In this document: one piece after another, positions 1 to 8,581 of the stretch
How positions within the stretch are numbered: the stretch's first letter is position 1
Layout: each line of letters opens with the position of its first letter
Assembly: GCF_962719845.1 (NCBI RefSeq)
Contig: NZ_CAUIYF010000006.1
Span: forward strand, 1 to 64,000
Length of the DNA stretch: 64,000 bases
Source: Neisseria uirgultaei
GTDB taxonomy: Bacteria > Pseudomonadota > Gammaproteobacteria > Burkholderiales > Neisseriaceae
Direction: 5' to 3'
Position numbers and translations under genes: made by a program
Notes under the pieces: generated by a model
The model's database searches: none
Seen by the model: only the letters and a program-made list of their open reading frames with translations
What the model was told of the DNA's origin: nothing

Positions 1-295
1 TTGCCCGACGGGGTGAAAAATACAGTTGCTACGGCTTTCTATAAAAATACCTAAACCGTCATTCCTACGAACCTACATTCCGTCATTCCCACGAAAGTGG
101 GAATCTAGGACTCGGGACTGGAGAAACCTTTTTACCCGATAAGTTTCCGTGCTGACAGGTCTGGATTCCCACTTTCGTGGGAATGACGATTTGGAAATTA
201 CCCAAAACCCAAAAACAACTGAAACCGAACACACTGGATTCCCGCCTGCGCGGGAATGACGGCATCGGTCTGCCGTTTTCAGACGGCATTTCGGC
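1..295. repeat. Intergenic dRS3 repeat array, no gene
   Basis: There is no credible gene here. Three dRS3 elements with the form ATTCCC-N8-GGGAAT lie at 85-104, 165-184 and 238-257. The first two share inverted versions of the same 8-base core. A DUS (reverse complement) at 278-289 lies just past the ftsY stop. Arrays of this kind are the neisserial intergenic mosaic elements, which serve as recombination and filamentous-phage integration targets. Confidence 0.85.
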
Positions 296-1789
296 TCAAT
301 CCAGCAGTGCGTCCACAAACGCGCGTGCGTCAAACGGACGCAAATCGTCTATACCCTCGCCCACGCCGATGTAGCGGACGGGAACTGGACGGTCGGAGGC
401 AAGCGCGGCGAGGATGCCGCCTTTTGCCGTGCCGTCGAGTTTGGTAACGATAAGCCCCGTCAGCCCCAATGCGTCGTCAAAGGCTTTGACTTGGTTGACG
501 GCGTTTTGCCCGATGTTGGCATCAAGCACGACGATGATTTCGTGCGGCGCGTCGGGCATGGCTTTTTGCAACACACGCTTCACTTTTTTGATTTCTTCCA
601 TCAAGTGAAGCTGCGTGGGCAGGCGGCCGGCGGTGTCGGCAAGCACAATGTCGATGCCGCGCGCTTTGGCGGCTTGGACGGCATCGAAACAGACGGCGGC
701 GGAATCGCCCGTGGTTTGCGAAATGACGGTTACGTTGTTGCGCTCGCCCCAAGCTTGAAGCTGCTCACGCGCGGCGGCACGGAAAGTATCGCCTGCCGCC
801 AGCAATACGGATTTACCCTGCGCTTGGAAATATTTGGCGAGTTTGCCGATAGACGTGGTTTTGCCCGCGCCGTTGATACCGGCAAGCATAATCACGAAAG
901 GCTCTTTGGTTTCGGGCAAGACCAGCGGTTTTTCCAAGGGCTTAATCAGGTCGTACAAGGCTTCTTTCAATGCGCCGTGCAATTCGTTGCCGTCTTTGAG
1001 ACCTTTGAGGCTGACGCGGTCGCGCACGTCTTTCATCAGGTATTCGGTGGCTTCCATGCCCATATCACCGGTAATCAGCACGGTTTCCAGCTCTTCGTAC
1101 AAATCCTCGTCGATTTGTCCGCCGCCGAACACGCCCGCCAGCGATTTCGCCATTTTGTCGCGCGATTTGGTCAAACCCTGTTTCAAACGCGCCGCCCAAC
1201 TGAGCTTGTGTTCTTCAGTTGTCGCAACGGCTTCCGCAACGGTTTCTTGAACTTGCTCGGCAGCTTCGCTGACGGTTTCAACAACGGCTTCTTTTGCGGA
1301 TTCAAGGTGTTCCGCTGCTTCTTCAGCAGCTTCAACCACTTCAGACGGCATTTCGGCAACGGCTTCTTGAATCTGCTCGGCAGCTCCGCTAACTGCCTCA
1401 GCAGCTTCTTCTTTGACTGCTTCAGCCTGTTCTGCCACTTCTTCAGCAGCTTCAGACGGCATTTCGGCGGCGGTTTCTTGAACTTGCTCAACGGTTTCGC
1501 TGACGGTTTCAACAACCGCTTCTTTTGCGGATTCAAGGTGTTCCGCTACTTTTTCAGCCGCTTCAGCCTGTTCTGCCACTTCTTCAGCAGCTTCAACCGC
1601 TTCAGACGGCATCGCGTCTGCCGCCGTCAGCTCTTCCGCTTTTTCGGCGGTGTTTTCCCAAACCGTTTCAATCATTTGCGAAACAGCGGTTTCGGCGCGT
1701 CCTGCGGCTTCGGCGGCGGTTTCCTGAATGCGGGTTTCTCCTTGGGCGGGCGTTTCCTGTTTTTTCTTGCGACGGAAGAAGCTGAACAT
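296..1789 (-). CDS. ftsY: Signal recognition particle receptor FtsY (PilA)
   Basis: FtsY is the SRP-receptor GTPase that docks ribosome-nascent chain complexes at the inner membrane. The 497-residue product starts with a basic stretch (FFRRKKK), then a long acidic Ala/Glu-rich region (about residues 15-205), then the NG domain. The G domain has the P-loop GINGAGKTTS near residue 305, DTAGR near 388 and TKLDGTAKGG near 450. The acidic region is built from three related repeats of about 37-50 residues. Each opens with MPSE (residues 60, 110, 147), which is the translation of a DUS (1601-1612, 1451-1462, 1340-1351). The gene is divergent from msrAB; the pair was historically called pilA/pilB. 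The start is supported by the conserved basic N-terminus. Confidence 0.97.
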   Translation of the reverse strand: MFSFFRRKKKQETPAQGETRIQETAAEAAGRAETAVSQMIETVWENTAEKAEELTAADAMPSEAVEAAEEVAEQAEAAEKVAEHLESAKEAVVETVSETVEQVQETAAEMPSEAAEEVAEQAEAVKEEAAEAVSGAAEQIQEAVAEMPSEVVEAAEEAAEHLESAKEAVVETVSEAAEQVQETVAEAVATTEEHKLSWAARLKQGLTKSRDKMAKSLAGVFGGGQIDEDLYEELETVLITGDMGMEATEYLMKDVRDRVSLKGLKDGNELHGALKEALYDLIKPLEKPLVLPETKEPFVIMLAGINGAGKTTSIGKLAKYFQAQGKSVLLAAGDTFRAAAREQLQAWGERNNVTVISQTTGDSAAVCFDAVQAAKARGIDIVLADTAGRLPTQLHLMEEIKKVKRVLQKAMPDAPHEIIVVLDANIGQNAVNQVKAFDDALGLTGLIVTKLDGTAKGGILAALASDRPVPVRYIGVGEGIDDLRPFDARAFVDALLD

Positions 1790-1873
1790 TGAATTTTCCT
1801 TTTAATTTTAGAAACTTGAAATAGGGCGTATTGTAGCGTATTTTACGCGGCAAGGTTGTCTGAAAATCCGGGC

Positions 1874-1903
1874 TGTAAGGTTTCGGCATCTCAAACGTCT
1901 AAT
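1874..1903 (+). promoter_or_regulatory. Candidate ECF sigma (sigma-E) promoter of msrAB
   Basis: TGTAAGG (1874-1880), a 15-base spacer, then CGTCTAAT (1896-1903), ending 31 bases before the msrAB ATG. The same arrangement (TGTCAGT-N15-CGTCTAAT, ending 32 bases before the start) precedes the doxX-bufferin-ECF sigma operon at 52743-52772. An ECF sigma factor is known to control msrAB in gonococcus; the exact promoter assignment is my inference from this match. Confidence 0.7.
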
Positions 1904-1934
1904 CATACAAACCGTCCACACAGGAAACATCAAA

Positions 1935-3503
1935 ATGAAACACCGTACTTTCTTTTCCCTTTGCGCCAAGTTCGGCTGCCTGCTTGCGCTGGGCGCATGT
2001 TCGCCCAAAATTGCCGATGCCGAAGCCGCGACCGTGCCGCACACTTTGTCCACATTAAAAACCGCGGACAACCGCCCCGCAGACGTTTATTTGCAAAAAG
2101 GCAAACCGACGCTGATTAAATTCTGGGCGAGCTGGTGTCCTTTGTGTTTGTCCGAACTGGGGCAGACCGAAAAATGGGCGCAGGATGCAAAATTCAGCTC
2201 CGCCAACCTGATTACCGTCGCCTCCCCGGGCTTTTTGCACGAGAAAAAAGACGGTGACTTCCAAAAATGGTATGCCGGTTTGAACTATCCCAAGCTGCCC
2301 GTCGTTACCGACAACGGCGGCACGATCGCCCAAAGCCTGAATATCGGCGTTTACCCCTCGTGGGCGTTAATCGGTAAAGACGGCGACGTGCAGCGCATCG
2401 TCAAAGGCAGCATCAACGAAGCGCAGGCATTGGCGTTAATCCGCGACCCGAATGCCGATTTGGGCCGTCTGAAAAATTCGTTCTACAAACCCGACACACA
2501 GAAAAAGGATTCAGCAATCATGAATACGCGCACCATTTACCTCGCAGGCGGCTGCTTCTGGGGCTTGGAAGCCTATTTCCAACGCATAGACGGCGTGGTT
2601 GACGCGGTATCTGGCTACGCCAACGGCAAAACGAAAAATCCGAGCTACGAAGACGTGTCCTACCGCCATACGGGTCACGCCGAAACCGTCAAAGTTACCT
2701 ACGATGCCGACAAACTCAGCCTCGACGACATCCTGCAATACTATTTCCGCGTCGTCGATCCGACCAGCCTCAACAAACAAGGCAACGACACCGGCACGCA
2801 ATACCGCAGCGGCGTGTACTACACCGACCCTGCCGAAAAAGCCGTCATCACCGCCGCCCTCAAACGCGAGCAGCAAAAATACAAACTTCCCCTCGTTGTT
2901 GAAAACGAGCCGCTGAAAAACTTCTACGATGCCGAGGAATACCATCAGGACTACCTGATTAAAAACCCCAACGGCTACTGCCACATCGACATCCGCAAAG
3001 CCGACGAACCGCTGCCGGGCAAAACCAAAGCCGCCCCGCAAGGCAAAGGTTTCGACGCGGCAACGTATAAAAAACCAAGTGCCGCCGAACTCAAACGCAC
3101 CCTGACCGAAGAGCAATACCAAGTTACCCAACACAGCGCGACCGAATACGCCTTCAGCCACGAATACGACCATCTGTTCAAACCCGGCATTTATGTGGAC
3201 GTTGTCAGCGGCGAACCCCTGTTCAGCTCCGCCGACAAATTCGATTCCGGCTGCGGCTGGCCGAGCTTCACGCGCCCGATTGATGCAAAATCCGTTACCG
3301 AACACGATGATTTCAGCTTCAATATGCGCCGCACCGAAGTCAGAAGCCGCGCCGCCGATTCGCACTTGGGACACGTCTTCCCCGACGGTCCGCGCGACAA
3401 AGGCGGGCTGCGCTACTGCATCAACGGCGCGAGCCTGAAATTCATCCCGCTGGAACAAATGGACGCGGCAGGCTACGGCGCATTGAAAGGCAAAGTGAAA
3501 TAA
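1935..3503 (+). CDS. msrAB: Thioredoxin-MsrA-MsrB fusion methionine sulfoxide reductase (PilB)
   Basis: Three-domain repair enzyme of 522 residues that reduces both methionine sulfoxide stereoisomers in oxidised envelope proteins. The N-terminus has a hydrophobic signal with a lipobox-like LGAC at residue 22. The thioredoxin-like domain carries WCPLC (Cys68, Cys71), MsrA carries GGCFWG (catalytic Cys near 207), and MsrB carries CGWPSF and a catalytic RYC near residue 495. An internal ATG at 2520, preceded by AAGGA nine bases upstream, would give a cytoplasmic MsrA-MsrB form; a shorter cytosolic form is known in gonococcus. A candidate ECF sigma promoter lies upstream. The neighbour ftsY is divergent. 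Confidence 0.97.
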   Translation: MKHRTFFSLCAKFGCLLALGACSPKIADAEAATVPHTLSTLKTADNRPADVYLQKGKPTLIKFWASWCPLCLSELGQTEKWAQDAKFSSANLITVASPGFLHEKKDGDFQKWYAGLNYPKLPVVTDNGGTIAQSLNIGVYPSWALIGKDGDVQRIVKGSINEAQALALIRDPNADLGRLKNSFYKPDTQKKDSAIMNTRTIYLAGGCFWGLEAYFQRIDGVVDAVSGYANGKTKNPSYEDVSYRHTGHAETVKVTYDADKLSLDDILQYYFRVVDPTSLNKQGNDTGTQYRSGVYYTDPAEKAVITAALKREQQKYKLPLVVENEPLKNFYDAEEYHQDYLIKNPNGYCHIDIRKADEPLPGKTKAAPQGKGFDAATYKKPSAAELKRTLTEEQYQVTQHSATEYAFSHEYDHLFKPGIYVDVVSGEPLFSSADKFDSGCGWPSFTRPIDAKSVTEHDDFSFNMRRTEVRSRAADSHLGHVFPDGPRDKGGLRYCINGASLKFIPLEQMDAAGYGALKGKVK

Positions 3504-3526
3504 TCCGCACCGCCGCCTAACCCGAC

Positions 3527-3567
3527 AAAATGCCGTCTGAAACCCGAAACGTTTCAGACGGCATTTT
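3527..3567. terminator. DUS inverted-pair terminator (msrAB / pncC, convergent)
   Basis: ATGCCGTCTGAAAC and its inverted copy are separated by a short loop and flanked by A and T runs. It can terminate both convergent genes and offers two DUS sites. Confidence 0.85.
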
Positions 3568-3587
3568 TTATCCGATGGGGATTTTGT

Positions 3588-4073
3588 TCAGACGGCATCG
3601 CCGCCGCTTTCTACCAGCCCCGCCAACTGTTCCAACGCGAAGGCGACCGCCTGCGCGCGGACGGATTCGCGGTTGCCGTCAAAACGGCGCATTGCTTCGC
3701 AACTTCCGCCCGGAAAGGCAAACCCGAACCAAACCGTGCCGACAGGTTTGCTTTCGCTGCCGCCGCCCGGACCGGCGATGCCGGAAATACCGACGGCGTA
3801 ATCCGCCTGCGCCACGGCTTTCGCGCCGCGCGCCATCTCATAGACGGTTTGGCGGCTGACCGCGCCGTGTTCGAGCAGGGTTTCGGGCAACACGCCCAAG
3901 CGGTCTTCTTTGGCTTTGTTGCTGTATGTTACAAAACTCTGGTCGAACCATTGCGAACTGCCTGCAACGCTTGTGAATGCGGCGGCAAGCATTCCGCCCG
4001 TGCAGGATTCGGCACAGCTTACGGTTTGACGTTTTTTCGTCAGGTTTCGGGCGATGGTGTGCAATGCGTCCAT
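3588..4073 (-). CDS. pncC: Nicotinamide-nucleotide amidase (CinA C-terminal family)
   Basis: The 161-residue protein is a stand-alone CinA C-terminal domain that deamidates NMN to nicotinate mononucleotide for NAD recycling. Family motifs are visible: SCAESCTGG near residue 20, a GSSQWF segment, SNKAK, and GIAGPGGG near 100. The length is typical of PncC (about 160) rather than full CinA (about 400). A GGGGAG ribosome site precedes the ATG. The last codons and the stop (GCC GTC TGA) are formed by a DUS at 3587-3596, so the uptake sequence supplies the C-terminus. PncA, a related amidase of NAD salvage, is at 41.4 kb. Confidence 0.9.
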   Translation of the reverse strand: MDALHTIARNLTKKRQTVSCAESCTGGMLAAAFTSVAGSSQWFDQSFVTYSNKAKEDRLGVLPETLLEHGAVSRQTVYEMARGAKAVAQADYAVGISGIAGPGGGSESKPVGTVWFGFAFPGGSCEAMRRFDGNRESVRAQAVAFALEQLAGLVESGGDAV

Positions 4074-4098
4074 TTCCCACTCCCCTTTCAGACGGCGT

Positions 4099-4947
4099 TT
4101 AAGAATTGATGATGTGTATATCGCGTTGCGGGAACGGGATGTTGATATTGACTTTGCGGAGGTTTTCGACCACTTGTTCGTTCAAGTCGCATTGCAGCGT
4201 CCAGCGGTCTGCTTCGTTTGCCCAAGCCCACAGTGTGATTTCGATGGCATTGTCGCACAAGGCGGTGATGTAGGCAGCGGGCTGCCGCTCTTCGTTTTGA
4301 ATGCTCAGGGGGTGTTCGGCAGCGGCTTTCAACACCGCCTCTTTCGCCACTTTCAAATCGCAGTTGTAATCGACGCCGACAACCACTTGGGCGCGGCACA
4401 GCGGCAGTGTGGAACGGTTGACGATGCTGTTGCCCATCACCACGCTGTTGGGCAGCACGACTTCTTCGTTGTCGGTCGTCCGCAAAGAAGTCTGCACCAT
4501 TTTGATTTCCCGGACAAACCCTTCAAAACCGCCGACGCGGATAAAATCGCCGACTTTGAACGGGCGGAACAGGATAATCAGCGCGCCGGCGGCAAAGTTG
4601 GACAGTTGGTCTTTCAGGGACAACGCCACCGCCAAACCCGCGCCGCCGATTAAGGCGGTTACGGATGTTGTGGAAACGCCCAACCGACCCAATGCGGCAA
4701 TAATCACCAAAATCAATAAGCCGATATTGGCAACATTACACAAAAAACTAATCAGCGTGGCATCGACCTTGGCGCGCGTCATCGCCGCCCTCATTACGGC
4801 GACAATGCGTTTCGCCGCCCATTTCCCAATCAGGAAAATAAGCAGCGCGGCGGCAAGGTTCAGCCCGAACGCCCACGCCTTTTCAGCCAGATGCTCCCAG
4901 CCGGAAACACTCATCAGGTGTAAAAAATCAAATTGTTTGAAGTCCAT
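4099..4947 (-). CDS. mscS: MscS-family small-conductance mechanosensitive channel
   Basis: Inner-membrane channel that opens under hypo-osmotic stress. The 282-residue protein has N-terminal transmembrane helices and the pore/linker signature GGAGLAVALSLKDQ, then the beta domain stretch GDFIRVGG. The length matches E. coli MscS (286). I chose the ATG at 4947, preceded by GAGAGG with good spacing, over an upstream in-frame ATG at 4995 that lacks a ribosome site and would add 16 residues of low-similarity sequence. A DUS at 4087-4096 lies just past the stop. Confidence 0.9.
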   Translation of the reverse strand: MDFKQFDFLHLMSVSGWEHLAEKAWAFGLNLAAALLIFLIGKWAAKRIVAVMRAAMTRAKVDATLISFLCNVANIGLLILVIIAALGRLGVSTTSVTALIGGAGLAVALSLKDQLSNFAAGALIILFRPFKVGDFIRVGGFEGFVREIKMVQTSLRTTDNEEVVLPNSVVMGNSIVNRSTLPLCRAQVVVGVDYNCDLKVAKEAVLKAAAEHPLSIQNEERQPAAYITALCDNAIEITLWAWANEADRWTLQCDLNEQVVENLRKVNINIPFPQRDIHIINS

Positions 4948-5041
4948 TGTTTTTCCTCTCGATCGAACATCCGCCCCGTGCGGCGGAATCGGCACCGGTG
5001 TAAAAATGCCGTCTGAAGCCCTACGGGGCGGTATGTTTGTT

Positions 5042-6043
5042 TTATTTCAAAACCGTCCTGATCCAACGGGAAACCCATCCGCGCTGGTTCGCATCAATAT
5101 CGCGCTGCGCGGGTGCGGTGGTGTACGTCGGTGCTTGTGCAAAACGGAACACATCGGGCAGGCGCGTGTTTTTGACGGCGGGGTAAACCCACATTTCGGA
5201 CGGAACCGCCTGCTGCACTTCCCGACTTTGCAGCCATTGCACCAGTTTTGCCGCCAGCTTCGGCTGTTTCGCGCCCTTCAAGACCGCCGCGCCTTCGACC
5301 TGACGGAATACGCCGCCTTTCAAAAACAGGTTGCCCGTCGGCGGCTCGCTGTATTTGCCTTTGGAAAAATACACTTCCGCCGCCGGGCTGGCGGCATAGC
5401 CGACCACCAGCGGATACGCGCCGCCGTTGTGCGAAAAGTCGGTGTAATACGCCTCGCTCCAGCCTTTGGCGACCTTCACGCCGTTCTGCCGCATCTGTGC
5501 CCACCATTTGAACGCACCTTCTTCACCCATCCCGCTGATGTTCGCCATCAGGAAGCCCAAGCCGGGGGACGACGTGGCGGGGGACGGCACGACCAATAGA
5601 TTTTTATATTCGGGGCGGGTCAAATCCTGCAGGGTTTGCGGCAGGGGCAGCTTTTTGCCTTCAAACCATTTTTTGTCGTAATTGATGGACACATAGCCGT
5701 AATCAACCGCCAAAGCCGAAGGCAGCCCGACCGCGACGGGGGCGGATCCGGGTTGCGCCGCCGCCAAAATGCCCATTTCCCGCGCCTTGCCGATATTGGC
5801 GTTGTCCAAGCCGTACACCGCATCGGCAATCGGGTTGGCGCGGCTCAAAATCAGTTTGTTGAGCATTTCGTTCGCGCCGCCCGCCTGAATAATCGACACC
5901 TTCGCATCGTTTGCCCGCTCGAAGCGCGCAATCAGCCCTTTGGGCAGGCTGAACGACTTATGCACCGCCAGCCTGACTTCCGTCTGCGCCTGCAGGTATG
6001 CCGAAACCGCCAGCAGCGGCAGCAGCCAAATTTTCTGTTTCAT
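5042..6043 (-). CDS. ABC transporter periplasmic thiamine-binding-like protein
   Basis: The 333-residue precursor has a signal peptide (MKQKIWLLPLLAVSAYLQA, cleavage after AQA). It resembles ThiB-family periplasmic binding proteins for thiamine/TPP: an N-terminal LAVHKSFSLPKG strand-helix, the segment DAVYGLDNANI, and the WSEAYYTDF and YPLVVGYAASPA segments. The ATG at 6043 has a perfect AGGAGG; the longer frame to 6193 is discarded. No permease or ATPase gene is adjacent, so the cognate transporter must be elsewhere. The ligand is inferred from family resemblance; an iron or polyamine ligand is less likely. Confidence 0.75.
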   Translation of the reverse strand: MKQKIWLLPLLAVSAYLQAQTEVRLAVHKSFSLPKGLIARFERANDAKVSIIQAGGANEMLNKLILSRANPIADAVYGLDNANIGKAREMGILAAAQPGSAPVAVGLPSALAVDYGYVSINYDKKWFEGKKLPLPQTLQDLTRPEYKNLLVVPSPATSSPGLGFLMANISGMGEEGAFKWWAQMRQNGVKVAKGWSEAYYTDFSHNGGAYPLVVGYAASPAAEVYFSKGKYSEPPTGNLFLKGGVFRQVEGAAVLKGAKQPKLAAKLVQWLQSREVQQAVPSEMWVYPAVKNTRLPDVFRFAQAPTYTTAPAQRDIDANQRGWVSRWIRTVLK

Positions 6044-6101
6044 TCCGAGTCCTCCTCTATTCGCTGTAAAATAACATTCTAACAAATTTTCACGGTTCAA
6101 A

Positions 6102-6782
6102 ATGCAAGAAAATCCGACCGTGTGGCTGTTCGACCTCGACAACACGCTGCACGATGCCGACTCAGGCATCTTCACACTCATCAACCGCGCCATGACACGC
6201 TATATGGCACGCCGCCTCAAACTATCCGAATCCGCCGCGTCCGACCTGCGTCAAGACTATTGGCACCGCTACGGCGCAACGCTCGCCGGACTGCAAATCC
6301 ACCACCCCGAAATCGACATTGCGGAATTTTTGCGCGAAAGCCATCCGATCGATGCAATCCTGACCAGGCTGCACGGTATGGCGGATACGGAAAACACCCT
6401 ATGCCGTCTGAACGGGCGCAAGGCGGTTTTTTCCAACGGCCCGTCGTTTTACGTTCGCGCCGTTGTCGGCGCACTCGGTTTGGAAAACCGTTTCGACGCA
6501 CTGTTCGGCACGGATGATTTCGGGCTGCTCTACAAACCCAATCCGCAAGCGTATCTCAATGTCTGCCGCCTATTGGACGTACCGCCCGAATGCTGCATTA
6601 TGGTGGACGACAGCGCGGACAACCTGCATCAGGCAAAAGCATTGGGCATGAAAACCGTCTGGTTCGGCGCAAAAGTGCACAATCTGCCCTTTATCGATGC
6701 CTGCGCACGCGATATGGCGCAACTGGCTCGGTATGCAGAAACTTTGTCAGAACACCGCCAAACTCATTACAATACCCTCTAA
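6102..6782 (+). CDS. Pyrimidine 5'-nucleotidase, HAD superfamily
   Basis: The 226-residue protein is a haloacid dehalogenase-fold phosphatase related to YjjG/SDT1 pyrimidine nucleotidases that dephosphorylate UMP/CMP. Motif I is FDLDNTLHDAD (residues 10-20, with the nucleophile and acid Asp), motif II is FSNGP near 109, and motif III/IV are YKPNP near 143 and MVDDSADN near 168. It is divergent from the thiB-like gene with a 58-base gap. The ribosome site is weak. Confidence 0.8.
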   Translation: MQENPTVWLFDLDNTLHDADSGIFTLINRAMTRYMARRLKLSESAASDLRQDYWHRYGATLAGLQIHHPEIDIAEFLRESHPIDAILTRLHGMADTENTLCRLNGRKAVFSNGPSFYVRAVVGALGLENRFDALFGTDDFGLLYKPNPQAYLNVCRLLDVPPECCIMVDDSADNLHQAKALGMKTVWFGAKVHNLPFIDACARDMAQLARYAETLSEHRQTHYNTL

Positions 6783-6807
6783 ACCCCGAAAATACGAAAG
6801 AAAAGCC

Positions 6808-7080
6808 ATGCGTAAAACCTTCCTTATTCTGATGACTGCCGCCGCCGTACTGTCAGGCTGCTCATGGGAAACCTACCGGAACGAAAACGGCAAAACCGCC
6901 GTCCGTCAAAAATATCCTGCCGGTACACCTGTTTATTACCAAGACGGCAGCTACTCGAAAAATATGAACTACAACCAATACCGCCCCGAACGCCATGCCG
7001 TGTTGCCCAACCAAACCGGCAACAACGCCGACGAAGAGCATCGCCAACACTGGCAAAAGCCAAAGTTTCAAAACCGATAA
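6808..7080 (+). CDS. Small lipoprotein, function unknown
   Basis: The 90-residue product begins with a lipoprotein signal peptide (lipobox LSGC near residue 17-20), followed by a short polar, Tyr/Asn-rich region with no family I recognise. It sits 25 bases after the nucleotidase and may be co-transcribed with it. I chose the ATG at 6808, which starts the signal peptide, over the longer overlapping frame at 6697. Confidence 0.8.
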   Translation: MRKTFLILMTAAAVLSGCSWETYRNENGKTAVRQKYPAGTPVYYQDGSYSKNMNYNQYRPERHAVLPNQTGNNADEEHRQHWQKPKFQNR

Positions 7081-7089
7081 ACCCAACCT

Positions 7090-7118
7090 ATGCCGTCTGA
7101 AGCCGCTTCAGACGGCAT
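7090..7118. repeat. DUS inverted pair before glmU
   Basis: ATGCCGTCTGAA and its inverted copy separated by 5 bases, without a strong T-run. It is a probable weak terminator or stem-loop between the lipoprotein gene and glmU. Confidence 0.7.
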
Positions 7119-7134
7119 TGCACAGGAAAACGCT

Positions 7135-8505
7135 ATGCCGCACAACACTTTAAACATCGTTATCCTCGCCGCAGGTAAAGGCACACGCATGTATTCGCAA
7201 AAGCCCAAGGTTTTGCACGAAATCGGCGGCGAAACAATGCTCGGGCGCGTTATCGACACCGCCGCCGCGCTGAATCCGCAAAACATCTGCGTCGTCATCG
7301 GCCACGGCAAAGAGCAAGTCTTGGACACCGTCAAACGCGATGTCGTCTGGGTCGAACAAACCGAACAGCTCGGCACCGGCCACGCCGTCAAAACCGCCCT
7401 GCCGCACCTGTCTGCCGAAGGCCGCACGCTGGTGTTGTACGGCGACGTCCCCCTGATTGACGCAGCCACCCTCGAAACCCTGCTCGAAGCCGCAGGCGAC
7501 GAAGTCGGCCTGTTGACCGACGTGCCCGACGACCCGGCAGGCTTGGGGCGCATCATCCGCGACAGCAACGGCAGCGTAACCGCCATCGTCGAAGAAAAAG
7601 ACGCAAGTGTCGCCCAAAAAGCCGTGAAAGAAATCAATACCGGCATTTTGGTTCTGCCCAATGCCAAACTCGAAACTTGGTTGAACAGCCTTTCCAGCAA
7701 CAATGCCCAAGGCGAATACTACCTGACCGACCTCATCGCCAAAGCCGTTGCCGACGGTATTAAAGTTCATCCCGTCCAAGTCCGCGCCTCCCACCTCGCC
7801 GCCGGCGTGAACAACAAACGCCAGCTCGCCGAACTCGAACGCATCTTCCAAACCGGACAGGCGCAAGAATTGCTCAAAGCAGGCGTAACCCTGCGTGATC
7901 CGGCACGTTTCGATTTACGCGGCCGTCTGAAACACGGACAAGATGTCGTGATTGACGTCAACGTCGTCATCGAAGGCGACGTCGAACTCGGCGACAACGT
8001 CGAAATCGGTGCCCACTGCGTGATCAAAAACGCCAAAATCGGTGCCAACACCAAAATCGCCCCATTCTCCCATTTTGAAGGTTGCGAAGTCGGCGAAAAC
8101 AACCGAATCGGCCCCTACGCCCGCCTGCGTCCGCAAGCCCGCCTTTCAGACGACGTACACATCGGCAACTTCGTCGAAGTCAAAAACGCCGCCATCGGCA
8201 ACGGCACCAAAGCCAACCACCTCACCTACATCGGCGATGCCGAAGTCGGCAGCAAAACCAACTTCGGCGCAGGTACGATTATTGCCAACTACGACGGCGT
8301 GCACAAACACAAAACCGTCATCGGCGACGAAGTGCGCATCGGTTCAAACTGCGTACTGGTTGCCCCTGTCACACTGGGCAACAAAGTAACCACAGGTGCA
8401 GGCAGCGCGATTACCCGCAACGTCGAAGACGGCAAACTCGCCCTCGCCCGCGCCCGCCAAACCGTCATCGAAGGCTGGGTAAGGCCGGAAAAAGACAAAC
8501 AATAA
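7135..8505 (+). CDS. glmU: Bifunctional UDP-GlcNAc pyrophosphorylase / GlcN-1-P acetyltransferase
   Basis: GlmU makes UDP-GlcNAc, the precursor of peptidoglycan and lipid A. The N-terminal uridyltransferase has LAAGKGTRM near residue 12; the C-terminal half is a left-handed beta helix of hexapeptide repeats. With the ATG at 7135 (AGGA upstream) the product is 456 residues, exactly the E. coli length. The upstream ATG at 7090 is inside a DUS and is rejected. glmS, which feeds this pathway, is at 15.1 kb. Confidence 0.97.
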   Translation: MPHNTLNIVILAAGKGTRMYSQKPKVLHEIGGETMLGRVIDTAAALNPQNICVVIGHGKEQVLDTVKRDVVWVEQTEQLGTGHAVKTALPHLSAEGRTLVLYGDVPLIDAATLETLLEAAGDEVGLLTDVPDDPAGLGRIIRDSNGSVTAIVEEKDASVAQKAVKEINTGILVLPNAKLETWLNSLSSNNAQGEYYLTDLIAKAVADGIKVHPVQVRASHLAAGVNNKRQLAELERIFQTGQAQELLKAGVTLRDPARFDLRGRLKHGQDVVIDVNVVIEGDVELGDNVEIGAHCVIKNAKIGANTKIAPFSHFEGCEVGENNRIGPYARLRPQARLSDDVHIGNFVEVKNAAIGNGTKANHLTYIGDAEVGSKTNFGAGTIIANYDGVHKHKTVIGDEVRIGSNCVLVAPVTLGNKVTTGAGSAITRNVEDGKLALARARQTVIEGWVRPEKDKQ

Positions 8506-8509
8506 AGCC

Positions 8510-8546
8510 ATGCCGTCTGAAACCGGTTTCAGGTTTCAGACAGCAT
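8510..8546 (+). terminator. Imperfect DUS-pair stem-loop after glmU
   Basis: ATGCCGTCTGAAAC pairs with GTTTCAGACAGCAT, one base off a perfect DUS, just past the glmU stop. A T-run is lacking, so termination would be weak. Confidence 0.5.
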
Positions 8547-8581
8547 CAAACCCCTCCGATATCAGATAAGGACGGCAAACC

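Noticed and set aside
85..257. Possible CRISPR-like array of short repeats
   Set aside because: The units are dRS3 inverted repeats with irregular spacing and varied cores, not direct repeats with unique spacers, and no cas genes are present.
491..1792. A 433-codon open frame opposite ftsY
   Set aside because: It is antisense to a clear FtsY, rich in Phe/Cys/Arg as expected from reverse-reading GC-biased codons, with no ribosome site or known domain.
2511..3458. A 315-codon frame opposite msrAB
   Set aside because: Antisense shadow of the reductase; low-complexity composition and no domain.
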